From positions 1 through 44,110 of the forward strand of contig CACYYH010000010.1 of NCBI GenBank assembly GCA_902778565.1: DNA of 44,110 bases, given 5' to 3'. The notes below the pieces were generated by a model that had not been told where the DNA came from, did not search any database, and saw only the letters and a list, made by a program, of their open reading frames with translations. Numbering within the stretch: the stretch's first letter is position 1; each line of letters opens with the position of its first letter. Shown piece by piece: positions 7,550-15,016 of this stretch. A program made the translations under genes and the position numbers. The DNA comes from an uncultured Eubacteriales bacterium. GTDB taxonomy: Bacteria; Bacillota; Clostridia; Peptostreptococcales; Anaerovoracaceae.

Positions 7550-9832
7550 TTATTCTTCTGCTTCATCCACATAGTCTGCTATCACGGCTCCTACGTTCTT
7601 GTTGGAACCCATGATCCAAAGGATGTCGTCTTTTTTAAGGAGCAGGTTCGGGTCCGGCATGATTATGGGGAGGCCGCCGGTCTGAAGTCCCAGGATGCCC
7701 ACCTTGTATTTTTCATGTATGCCGCCTTGGCGGATACTCTTATTGCAGTAGGTCTCATCGCCCCTAAGCCTGATAGGGCAGACCGAAAGGGCGTTATTAG
7801 TATCAGGATAGCCGGTCTCCATGAACTTCTTGAGAGTACGGAGAGGCTTGGTCTGTACTATTCCGTAAAGCTTATAGAAGTTGAGCAGAGCCTGCTTTTC
7901 ACCCACAGCAAATATTTTGTCACCCTTCTCAATGACCGTTTCCGGTCCCGGGAGCAATATCTGCCTGTTGTCGGAGGCTTTCCGGATCTTCACCACATAT
8001 ACGTTATAAAGATTTCCCCAGTCCGTCTGTCTCAAGGTCTTTCCGACGTAGTCAGCCTCTTCTGCAATGAAGGACATGATGTGGATCTTCATGTCCAGCC
8101 ATTCCTCATTGCTGTGGCCGTGGGCCTCCTCCTGTTTTATCAGTCTTTCGTTGAAATTCTTAAGAAAAGTGGTTTCAAGATTCAGATACCAGGTGGATAT
8201 GAAATTGGTCCTCAAAAGTATCGGGATCACTGCCAGTATCACCAGCAGGAAAAGCACCGGATTCACCCTGAAGAGAACCCTCAGCGGCACCACAAGAAGC
8301 ACAGCAGTAACTGCGATCTTGATTCCCGAAAGGGCGATCAGCGGCAGCCTGAAGCTGAAATGTTTCAGCCACAGAGCTGTGAATTCATTGCTCCTCAGAT
8401 TTATCAAAGGTCTCATGAACAGCGCTATGATAACGTAGATCAGGACGCAGGTTATCACCTTTGCGCCTGTTATACCTGCCAGATCGATAAGCATGGGATA
8501 AAGCCTCCTGACACCCACCAGGGTCGTCACCAGCATGATCCCTCCGAAGATCAGAAAACGCAGGAAGTAATCCTTAAGATAATCTGCCCACTCGGTTGAC
8601 TTTTCCTCTTCATCCTGCTTTTCTGAAGTCATACGCCTCAGCTTGTCCTTAATTCCGTCGGGAAGTCTTGAATCAAGGAAATCCGCCACCTTCGGCGCAT
8701 TTTTGATGTAGATGGGCGTTGTGAGGATCGTAGCCACGGAAACCGTTACAGCTATGGGATACATGAAGCTGTCCAGCATGCCGAGGCTTATGCCCAGAGA
8801 TGCGATGATAAATGAAAACTCTCCGATCTGCGCGAAGGAGAAGCCTCCCAGCACTGCATTTCTCGGGCTCTGTCCGGAGATAAGCATTCCTATGGTTCCG
8901 AAAATGGGCTGGCCGATGACCGTAACAAAGAATATTATCACGATGGGCAGCCAGTACTTTACTATCATTTCAGGATCCACCATCATTCCCACGGAAATGA
9001 AGAAGATGGCTCCGAACATATCCTTTATGCCCTTGGTGAGGCGCTCCACCCTTTCAACGTGAACGGTTCCTGCCAGAAGCGATCCGGAAAGGAAAGCTCC
9101 CAGAGCTGTGCTGAAGCCCAGCCAGCTGGCCAGCATTACCATGCCGAAGCAGATGCCGAGAGACGTCACTATGAGCATTTCGTCATTCATGTATCTTATG
9201 GTCTTGTCCAGGAAGGTAGGCAGGAAAAAGATACCCAGAACAAGCCAGATCACCAGATAGAGCAGCATCATTCCCAGCTGTCCCACGACTTCCATGCCGG
9301 ACACGTTCTTCGACACAGAAAGTGTGGACAGGATGACCATGAAGAAGATCCCCACGATATCCTCTACCACCAGGGTTCCCATGACGTTATCCACATGCTT
9401 GCCTTTGATGCCCATCTCTTCATAGACTTTTATGATGACCATGGTGGAACTCATGGCCAGCATACCTCCCAGCACCACTGAATCCATCTCGCTGAATCCA
9501 AGAGCCGACCCTGCCAGATATCCCAGCACCATCATGCCCATGACCTCCATGAGGCAGGTGATGATGGCGGTAGAGCCTATCCTGGCCATCTTGTGCAGGT
9601 TGAACTCCAGTCCAAGATGGAACATGATGAAGATGATGCCTATCTCGGACCAGGTCTCTATGCTGGCTTCGTCGGAAATGGTGCTGAACCACGGAAAATG
9701 AGGCGAGATCAAAAAGCCTGCGAGAATGTATCCGAGCACCAGTGGCTGCTTTATTCTTTTGAACACTATGGCGATTATCCCCGCCGTCAGAAGTATGATG
9801 GCAAGGTCGCTTATCAGCGCGGGTATGTGCAT
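7550..9832 (-). CDS. CPA2-family cation:proton antiporter with two C-terminal TrkA-C domains
   Basis: A 760-residue membrane protein related to KefB/NhaS/YjbQ-type antiporters that exchange K+ or Na+ for protons. The first ~390 residues are the 12-13 helix exchanger core. A second block of about four helices lies near 425-560. The cytosolic tail carries two RCK/TrkA-C-like domains, near 605-670 (VGKTLRQTDWGNLYNVYVVKI) and 690-755 (SIRQGGIHEKYKVGILGL). A Rossmann TrkA-N domain is absent. TrkA-C domains generally bind nucleotides such as c-di-AMP, so nucleotide gating is plausible but inferred. The start MHIPALISDLAIILL is typical of the family. Its ribosome binding site is set 33 bases away behind a hairpin (see separate entry). 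Confidence 0.88.
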   Translation of the reverse strand: MHIPALISDLAIILLTAGIIAIVFKRIKQPLVLGYILAGFLISPHFPWFSTISDEASIETWSEIGIIFIMFHLGLEFNLHKMARIGSTAIITCLMEVMGMMVLGYLAGSALGFSEMDSVVLGGMLAMSSTMVIIKVYEEMGIKGKHVDNVMGTLVVEDIVGIFFMVILSTLSVSKNVSGMEVVGQLGMMLLYLVIWLVLGIFFLPTFLDKTIRYMNDEMLIVTSLGICFGMVMLASWLGFSTALGAFLSGSLLAGTVHVERVERLTKGIKDMFGAIFFISVGMMVDPEMIVKYWLPIVIIFFVTVIGQPIFGTIGMLISGQSPRNAVLGGFSFAQIGEFSFIIASLGISLGMLDSFMYPIAVTVSVATILTTPIYIKNAPKVADFLDSRLPDGIKDKLRRMTSEKQDEEEKSTEWADYLKDYFLRFLIFGGIMLVTTLVGVRRLYPMLIDLAGITGAKVITCVLIYVIIALFMRPLINLRSNEFTALWLKHFSFRLPLIALSGIKIAVTAVLLVVPLRVLFRVNPVLFLLVILAVIPILLRTNFISTWYLNLETTFLKNFNERLIKQEEAHGHSNEEWLDMKIHIMSFIAEEADYVGKTLRQTDWGNLYNVYVVKIRKASDNRQILLPGPETVIEKGDKIFAVGEKQALLNFYKLYGIVQTKPLRTLKKFMETGYPDTNNALSVCPIRLRGDETYCNKSIRQGGIHEKYKVGILGLQTGGLPIIMPDPNLLLKKDDILWIMGSNKNVGAVIADYVDEAEE

Positions 9833-9840
9833 TCCAGAAT

Positions 9841-9872
9841 GTCCGGCACTTCCGGTGCCGGACGACCTCCTT
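9841..9872 (-). promoter_or_regulatory. Hairpin between Shine-Dalgarno and start codon of the antiporter gene
   Basis: The strong Shine-Dalgarno AAGGAGG is at 9866-9872. Between it and the ATG (9830-9832) lies a perfect 9-bp hairpin, GTCCGGCAC/GTGCCGGAC (9841-9863), with a five-base loop. If the hairpin folds, the effective spacing is about 10 bases. If it does not, it is 33. No alternative start codon lies between in frame. Confidence 0.65.
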
Positions 9873-9961
9873 ATATCAGTCTAACATATATCAAAAGCAA
9901 ATAGTTGTATTTTTTTCGCTAATTATGTGATTCTTTCTTCCCTACCCTGAAGGATTTAAAG

Positions 9962-9967
9962 TATAAT
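9962..9967 (+). promoter_or_regulatory. -10 element of the alpha/beta hydrolase gene (near-leaderless)
   Basis: TATAAT ends only six bases before the ATG at 9974, so transcription is expected to start at or next to the start codon. No convincing -35 is seen at 17 bases, and no ribosome binding site lies within range. The purine-rich GAAGGA at 9949-9954 is about 19 bases away. Confidence 0.5.
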
Positions 9968-9973
9968 ATAGCC

Positions 9974-10984
9974 ATGAAAAAGAGTACCATAGCCACAATT
10001 ATCATATCAGCCGCAGCAGCATCGCTTCCGGCAGCCGCCTTCGCGGAATACAGAAAGAACTTCTTCGTCCGCATGTCAGAACCCACAGGTTTTATCGATC
10101 ACTATTTCGAGGAACATCCGAACCTGCATCATGAAGCTTTCAGTTGTTTCTCCGACAAAGGTCCTCTGATCAAGGGGCTCATCCTGCGCCCTGCAGGAGA
10201 TCCAAAAGCTCTCATAGTCATGACCCACGGATATAACATGTCCTGCGAAGACTACATGCCGCTGGCCCATCGCTTCGCGGAAGCCGGCTTCACGGTGCTG
10301 ATGTTCGACGGACTTGGAATAGGCCTGAGCGAAGGAGACCGCATCTATGGCCTTCCCCAGCACATTCTGGATATGGACTCAGTACTGAGTGCAGTTCAGG
10401 CCGACCCTGAACTCAGCAGTCTGCCCCTGCTCCTCTTCGGTCACTCCTGGGGAGGCTACGCAGCCTGCTGCATCTCCGCACTTTCGGAATATCCCATCAA
10501 GGGTATACTTACCTGCGGAGCCTTCAGGAAGTCTTCATCCTCCATGATACCAACTATCCGGAAGAGATATCCACACGCAGCGCCATTCCTGATAGCGTCC
10601 ATCGAAAGCCTGGAAAAGGTCCTTTTCGGAAAGCCCGCTTCTATTACGTCCTCTGAAGGACTGAGAAAAGCGGACTGTCCCGCCCGGCTTTACCACAGCA
10701 TGGATGACGCAGTGGTAAGCTACGATGAATCCTTCCTCAAGATGCGGCGGGAGCTGGCAGGCAAGGACAATGTGGAATTCATCACCATGGACGGCCGCAA
10801 CCATGACCTCTACCTTCCGCCGGAAAACGACAGAAGCCGCAGAGCCATAAGAAAAGAACTGGCCGCTACCCGGGACATCGAACTTCGCAAAGAACTGACC
10901 GCCCGCCTTTGGGCTCTGATGTCAGAGACCGACGAGCCCCTGGCAGCAGAATTCATCACCTTCTTCAACCACTGTTTAGAGTAA
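9974..10984 (+). CDS. Membrane-anchored or secreted alpha/beta hydrolase (serine aminopeptidase/lipase-like)
   Basis: A 336-residue alpha/beta hydrolase of the S33/monoacylglycerol-lipase-like group. The N-terminal 25 residues (MKKSTIATIIISAAAAS then PAAAFA) form a signal peptide or membrane anchor with a possible AFA cleavage site. The fold shows MTHGYNMSCEDY (oxyanion region), the nucleophile elbow FGHSWGGY near residues 155-162, SMDDAVV carrying the acid, and GRNHDLY with the catalytic His near 276. It stands alone, divergent from the antiporter gene and followed by a repeat element. The substrate is probably a lipid or ester but is not shown by the sequence. The near-leaderless promoter and the lack of a nearby ribosome binding site are unusual. 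Confidence 0.85.
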   Translation: MKKSTIATIIISAAAASLPAAAFAEYRKNFFVRMSEPTGFIDHYFEEHPNLHHEAFSCFSDKGPLIKGLILRPAGDPKALIVMTHGYNMSCEDYMPLAHRFAEAGFTVLMFDGLGIGLSEGDRIYGLPQHILDMDSVLSAVQADPELSSLPLLLFGHSWGGYAACCISALSEYPIKGILTCGAFRKSSSSMIPTIRKRYPHAAPFLIASIESLEKVLFGKPASITSSEGLRKADCPARLYHSMDDAVVSYDESFLKMRRELAGKDNVEFITMDGRNHDLYLPPENDRSRRAIRKELAATRDIELRKELTARLWALMSETDEPLAAEFITFFNHCLE

Positions 10985-11068
10985 ATACAACAAAAAAGCA
11001 CCTGCTTGCTTAAAATACAACTAAAAAAGCGCCTGCTTGCTTAAAATACAACTAAAAAAGCACCTGCT
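10983..11068. repeat. Tandem repeat, about 31 bases, 2.8 copies
   Basis: Units at 10983-11012, 11013-11043 and 11044-11068 read AAATACAAC(T)AAAAAAGC(A/G)CCTGCT followed by TGCTTA. The first begins inside the hydrolase stop codon. Each unit contains the outer left end of the inverted-repeat element that follows, so the element end seems to have been duplicated in tandem. Confidence 0.85.
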
Positions 11069-11322
11069 ATATCAGACGCTGACTTTCCGCAGCGCCGGTA
11101 CTTAGCGACCGGCAAGCAGTAATATGTGACCGCCGCCGAAAGGCGGTATACGGCAAAAAAAATACTGCGACCCAAATTCATTTGGGATCGCAGTTTTTTG
11201 TTTGTCGGATAGTACTTGCGAAGCAAGCGGTCACATATCACGTTCAGCGCAGCCGGAGCTTAGAACCGCTGCGCGAGGACTGAACGCAAGTGCTCAGCGT
11301 TGATATACGCAGGTGCTTTTTC
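11053..11322. repeat. Nested inverted-repeat (foldback) element A
   Basis: Gene-free interval. Outer arms at 11060-11082 and 11294-11316 match over 23 bases with small indels. The left arm is preceded by A6 and the right is followed by T5. Inside lie a CCGGTACTTAGC/GCTTAGAACCG pair (11095-11106, 11258-11268), a perfect 12-bp pair ATATGTGACCGC/GCGGTCACATAT (11122-11133, 11227-11238), a GAAA-loop hairpin (11133-11146) and a central terminator hairpin. No open reading frame of note. It shares GAGCTTAGAACCGCTG with element B at 19861-19876. It resembles a MITE or REP-type repeat and also serves as a termination region for the converging genes. Confidence 0.75.
11154..11199. terminator. Bidirectional terminator inside foldback element A
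   Basis: ACTGCGA-CCCAAA pairs with TTTGGG-A-TCGCAGT (11164-11194) with one bulged base. An A-run lies before it and a T6 run after it, so it can work on both strands between the converging hydrolase and STAS-kinase genes. Confidence 0.8.
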
Positions 11323-12504
11323 TCAGAATTCCAGCGTATCTACCCTGTCCAGAATATCCAGGATGTGCGCCTTTGCATTTTCTATCTCAGCTCTGCCCTC
11401 TTCAGTATCGAAGCCGTTTCTTCTGATCCTGCGCCTCATGATCCTGGTGTAACCGATGAGCTGAGCCTTTTCCTCAACTTCTTTGAAACGCTCCTCATCA
11501 GGATCTCCCAGATAAAGCCTCAGGGATTCTTTCCAGAAGTGAACAGCAGTATCATAAGAAAGACCTATGAATTCCTCCACCTGATGATGATTAGTATCGG
11601 AGAAACCAACATAAGCGTTGTACATGCTGGCCAGCTCGAAGATCGGATATCCGTGGCAAAGAGTATCCATGTCGATGAGAAGAGCTTCTCCGTTCTGGAG
11701 CATGACGTTCTTGATATGATAGTCGCCGTGCATCATGTGCATGTCATCAGGTACAGCAGCTACGAGATCGTGAAGCTTCTTATATTTGTCCTCAGGGAGA
11801 TAATCTTTGAGGAAATCCGCCCAGTCGAGAGCAACGGCCTTCATATCGGGCATGGTGCCGGGTTTGATCTTTGTGGAATGGATGAGCTTCAGAAGTTCTA
11901 TGCTCATCGCGGCCACTTCGTCCGCATCCTTTTCACCGTTGATGATCAGCTTTGCAAAACTGGTTGCGTTCAGAAGCTCGAACACAGAACCATAACCCTC
12001 ACCGACTCTTACCACGTCGTAGGGGATAGCCGTGGGGATGCCCAGAACGAATGCTGCTCTTGCCAGCTCACGTTCTCTGTGGATCTCAGGAAGAGAATCG
12101 GGGTTCAGGTACACCTTGACGATGGTGTCCGGATCGATCCTGTAGACCTTACCGTTGGCTCCCTGTCCTATCACTTCACAGCCTTCCACTGAGATCACTC
12201 TGTATGCCTTCTGGATGTCCACCATCTCAGTGAATCCGGTCATATCGAAGATCTCATACACTTCAGGCTGAACGTTTATGATCTTAAGGTCCTTCATCTC
12301 TTTTCTGAGTCTCAGGATTATTCTTAAACCTGCACTGGAAATGTATTTCAAATCTGTTGCATCAAGGGTGAGCTGTGCCGGAGCCTCGCGGTCCATGGTC
12401 TCATTGATCTCCTTCTCCACTGCCGCAGCATTGGCGGAATCGATATGGCCCATGAGGTCTATGATCAGATGATCTCCATCCATCTTATAGTTTATATACT
12501 CCAT
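11323..12504 (-). CDS. STAS domain fused to an APH-like small-molecule/protein kinase
   Basis: Two-domain protein of 393 residues. Residues 1-105 form a STAS (SpoIIAA/RsbV-like) domain with the phosphorylation loop YISSAGL, in which Ser57 corresponds to the regulatory Ser of SpoIIAA. Residues 110-393 form an aminoglycoside-phosphotransferase-fold kinase: glycine-rich loop IGQGANGKVY, lysine in TIVKVY, catalytic loop MHGDYHIKNVM and metal-binding LIDMDT. The kinase part resembles the TIGR02172 group, whose substrate is unknown. As the last gene of the partner-switching operon, one base after the SpoIIE-like gene, it is the likely output: the STAS domain would be gated by the operon's kinase and phosphatase. 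Antibiotic resistance is not suggested by this context. Confidence 0.85.
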   Translation of the reverse strand: MEYINYKMDGDHLIIDLMGHIDSANAAAVEKEINETMDREAPAQLTLDATDLKYISSAGLRIILRLRKEMKDLKIINVQPEVYEIFDMTGFTEMVDIQKAYRVISVEGCEVIGQGANGKVYRIDPDTIVKVYLNPDSLPEIHRERELARAAFVLGIPTAIPYDVVRVGEGYGSVFELLNATSFAKLIINGEKDADEVAAMSIELLKLIHSTKIKPGTMPDMKAVALDWADFLKDYLPEDKYKKLHDLVAAVPDDMHMMHGDYHIKNVMLQNGEALLIDMDTLCHGYPIFELASMYNAYVGFSDTNHHQVEEFIGLSYDTAVHFWKESLRLYLGDPDEERFKEVEEKAQLIGYTRIMRRRIRRNGFDTEEGRAEIENAKAHILDILDRVDTLEF

Positions 12505-12505
12505 T

Positions 12506-14677
12506 TTACCCCTCCTGCATGTTCTTACGGATCTTCAGGATGTTCTGTCCGTTCTTGTATTCATACGTGATCTCGTCCATGGTCTTCTTCACCAGGAACA
12601 CGCCAAGACCGCCGACTTCTCTGTCTTCCGCATTAAGGGTGATGTCGGGTTCTTTTCCTGCCAAAGGATCGTAAGGTTTGCCGTGATCAATGAAAGTGAT
12701 AATTACCGCCATGGGATCGTCATCCACTTCAACTCTCACCGTCGCAGGTCCTGTCAGCGGATCGTAAGCATATTGTGCGATGTTTCCAAACAATTCATCG
12801 ACTGCTATATCGATCTGCATCTGAGCCTTCATCGGACATTCCAATGCTTCTAATTCCGTATTAATGAAATCTGTAACTATGGGAATATTGCCAACAGTTG
12901 CCTCAAGGGTCATTTCCTTCATGTATCTTCCCTCCCTTTGCTCTTCGCTGCTATCGGTGGCATCAGCCCCTGCATAGTATAAGCAAAGCATAGTTATATC
13001 GTCAAATTGCGGTGCGTCTCCAACAAAGACATCGACCGCATCGTTTACTCGTTCAAGTACGCCTTTAAGTTCAGGCGCCAGTCCGCTGTTCAAAGATTCC
13101 AGCAATCTTTTTGTACCGAACTGCTCGTTTTTTTCGTTGGCCGCTTCAGTAACTCCGTCGGTATACAGGAATACCTCTGATCCCGGTTTAAGCAGGACCT
13201 CATATTCCTTATACTCCATGCCTTCCATTCCTCCCATGACAAAGCCATGTCTGTCCCTGTAGAGTTCATATCTGCCGCCATGCTGCCTGATTATGGGATA
13301 CTCGTGTCCGGCATTTGCAGCGGTAAGCTTGCCGGTGCTCAGTTCCAGTATTCCAAGCCATGCGGTGACGAACATCTCCAGACTGTTGTTGTTACAGATC
13401 TGGTTATTCACCCTGGCAAGGATCTTGCCCGGTTCCGGGATGGCCATAGCAGTGGTCTTCAGGAGGATCTTGGAAGCCATCATAAACAGTGCCGCAGGAA
13501 TGCCTTTGCCGCTTACGTCGGCCATGATAATGCACAGATGATCGTCATCTATGAGGAAATAGTCATAGAAATCTCCTCCCACCTCTTTGGCAGGGATCAT
13601 GGATGCATAGACGTCGAAGTCCTTCCTTTCAGGGAACGGCGGGAAAATGGTGGGCAGCATATCTTCCTGGATGCGCTTTGCCAGATCCAGCTCGGTGCCG
13701 ATCCTTTGCTGCTCCTGAATGGCCTTGGTGAGATCCTCTTCGTAGGCGTTGAGATCCTTTTCCATGTCTGAAAGGGTGAAATAAAGATTCTCTATTTCAT
13801 CTCCTGTATCGATCCCCAGCCCTTTGAAATGGTTCTCTGAAAGTGTTCCTCCATCCTTCTTATCCTTTACGTAAGCCTCCGCGGCTTCTGCGATCATATT
13901 GATGGGCTCCACCATGTTCTTTCTTATATGACGTGACAGCAGGAAACCCAGAAGCAATACAGTCAGTACCGTAGCGATGGTATAAAGGATCGTAAAGCTT
14001 TGCATGCCGTGAAGCAGTTCTTCCAGAGACACGTCAGCAAGTATGAACGATGCGATACTTCCGTCATCGTTCATGATCGGAACGCCGGTGGTGCAAAGCC
14101 ATCCGTATTTGTCCGTGTAAGATATGTTGTATATCTCTGTCGAACCGTCGGAGTTAAGGAACTGGCTTATCTCTTTCGCCGTTTCTGCCTCCCAGGCTCC
14201 GGTACGGAGAGGTCTCTTGTCATCCGGATCTGCCACGTAGACCAGCGCCTGTGTTTCCTCATCGTACATGGCGATAAAGATATCATTCACGTCGCTGGAA
14301 GCGTAGTATTCCAGAAGGAAATCGATGACACGGGGATATACCTCTGACTTAGTCACGGTATCAAATCTGGCAAAATACTCGTCATCCTGCACAGCTCTTT
14401 CTTCATCTGAAAGGCTGTGATAAATGTCCAGAGTCTCGTTGCAGATATCTCTGACGTCTCCTACGTTTTCGATGACGCCTTCGGCATTCTTTGTGAGCTC
14501 AAAGGCCTCGTTTATATACTGGTTTCCCAGTGAATACACGTAAAGACCCAGGCCCAGTATCAGTGACATCACGCCCAGGATAAGCGAACCCATCAAGACT
14601 GCATGGAAGGTCTTGGCTTCAAGAGAATGACGTCTTCTCTCAAGCTCCGACATTTCCTTTATAGTCTTTTTAGGCAT
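12506..14677 (-). CDS. Membrane SpoIIE/RsbU-type phosphatase fused to an RsbW-like HATPase kinase
   Basis: A 723-residue signalling protein. A transmembrane helix at about 25-49, an extracytoplasmic Cache-like sensor (50-228), a second helix (229-248) and a HAMP plus coiled coil (249-340) lead to a PP2C SpoIIE domain (about 345-570). Its metal residues are visible: GGDFYD (D369), ADVSGKG (D387), YTDG (D507) and FDD (559-560). A C-terminal RsbW/SpoIIAB-like HATPase (590-720) keeps the N-box (E628, N632), IDHGKP (D664) and VGGLG (688-692). Phosphatase and kinase acting on STAS proteins are thus in one chain. STAS genes lie directly on both sides (10 bases and 1 base), which names the probable substrates. 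It likely sets STAS phosphorylation in response to an external ligand. Confidence 0.9.
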   Translation of the reverse strand: MPKKTIKEMSELERRRHSLEAKTFHAVLMGSLILGVMSLILGLGLYVYSLGNQYINEAFELTKNAEGVIENVGDVRDICNETLDIYHSLSDEERAVQDDEYFARFDTVTKSEVYPRVIDFLLEYYASSDVNDIFIAMYDEETQALVYVADPDDKRPLRTGAWEAETAKEISQFLNSDGSTEIYNISYTDKYGWLCTTGVPIMNDDGSIASFILADVSLEELLHGMQSFTILYTIATVLTVLLLGFLLSRHIRKNMVEPINMIAEAAEAYVKDKKDGGTLSENHFKGLGIDTGDEIENLYFTLSDMEKDLNAYEEDLTKAIQEQQRIGTELDLAKRIQEDMLPTIFPPFPERKDFDVYASMIPAKEVGGDFYDYFLIDDDHLCIIMADVSGKGIPAALFMMASKILLKTTAMAIPEPGKILARVNNQICNNNSLEMFVTAWLGILELSTGKLTAANAGHEYPIIRQHGGRYELYRDRHGFVMGGMEGMEYKEYEVLLKPGSEVFLYTDGVTEAANEKNEQFGTKRLLESLNSGLAPELKGVLERVNDAVDVFVGDAPQFDDITMLCLYYAGADATDSSEEQREGRYMKEMTLEATVGNIPIVTDFINTELEALECPMKAQMQIDIAVDELFGNIAQYAYDPLTGPATVRVEVDDDPMAVIITFIDHGKPYDPLAGKEPDITLNAEDREVGGLGVFLVKKTMDEITYEYKNGQNILKIRKNMQEG

Positions 14678-14687
14678 GTCGCCCTCC

Positions 14688-14984
14688 TTATTCGATGGTA
14701 AGAATATCGCTGAATCCTGTGATGTCGAAGATCTCCTTAATGACGTCGTTTACGTTTACGACCTTCATTCCGCCCTTCTGCGCCATCTTCTTCTGAGTGG
14801 CGAGGAGGATCCTGAGTCCTGCGGAAGACATGTATTCAAGTCCTTCGAGATCGAATACCAGCTCTTCAGCTTCATCCATGACTTCTGCCAGCTCTTCTTC
14901 AAGCGCGGGAGCTGTAGCGGTGTCAAGTCTTCCTTCTACCTTTACGTTAAGTACTTTCTCTTCCAATGTTTTAGTAACAGTCAT
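14688..14984 (-). CDS. Anti-sigma factor antagonist (STAS, SpoIIAA/RsbV-like)
   Basis: A 98-residue single STAS domain. The regulatory loop reads YMSSAGLRIL, with Ser54 matching the phosphorylated Ser of SpoIIAA. Such proteins bind HATPase kinases or their client regulators when unphosphorylated. AAAGGAG precedes the ATG. It sits between the SDF-like membrane protein and the phosphatase-kinase. No sigma factor gene is nearby, so the downstream client is not evident. The partner could be the HATPase domain of either neighbour. Confidence 0.93.
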   Translation of the reverse strand: MTVTKTLEEKVLNVKVEGRLDTATAPALEEELAEVMDEAEELVFDLEGLEYMSSAGLRILLATQKKMAQKGGMKVVNVNDVIKEIFDITGFSDILTIE

Positions 14985-15016
14985 AGTTTTACTCCTTTTG
15001 TTGATCTATAAAACAA

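Noticed and set aside
11323-12504. Aminoglycoside resistance gene
   Set aside because: The APH fold is shared by many kinases; the STAS fusion and signalling operon argue against resistance.
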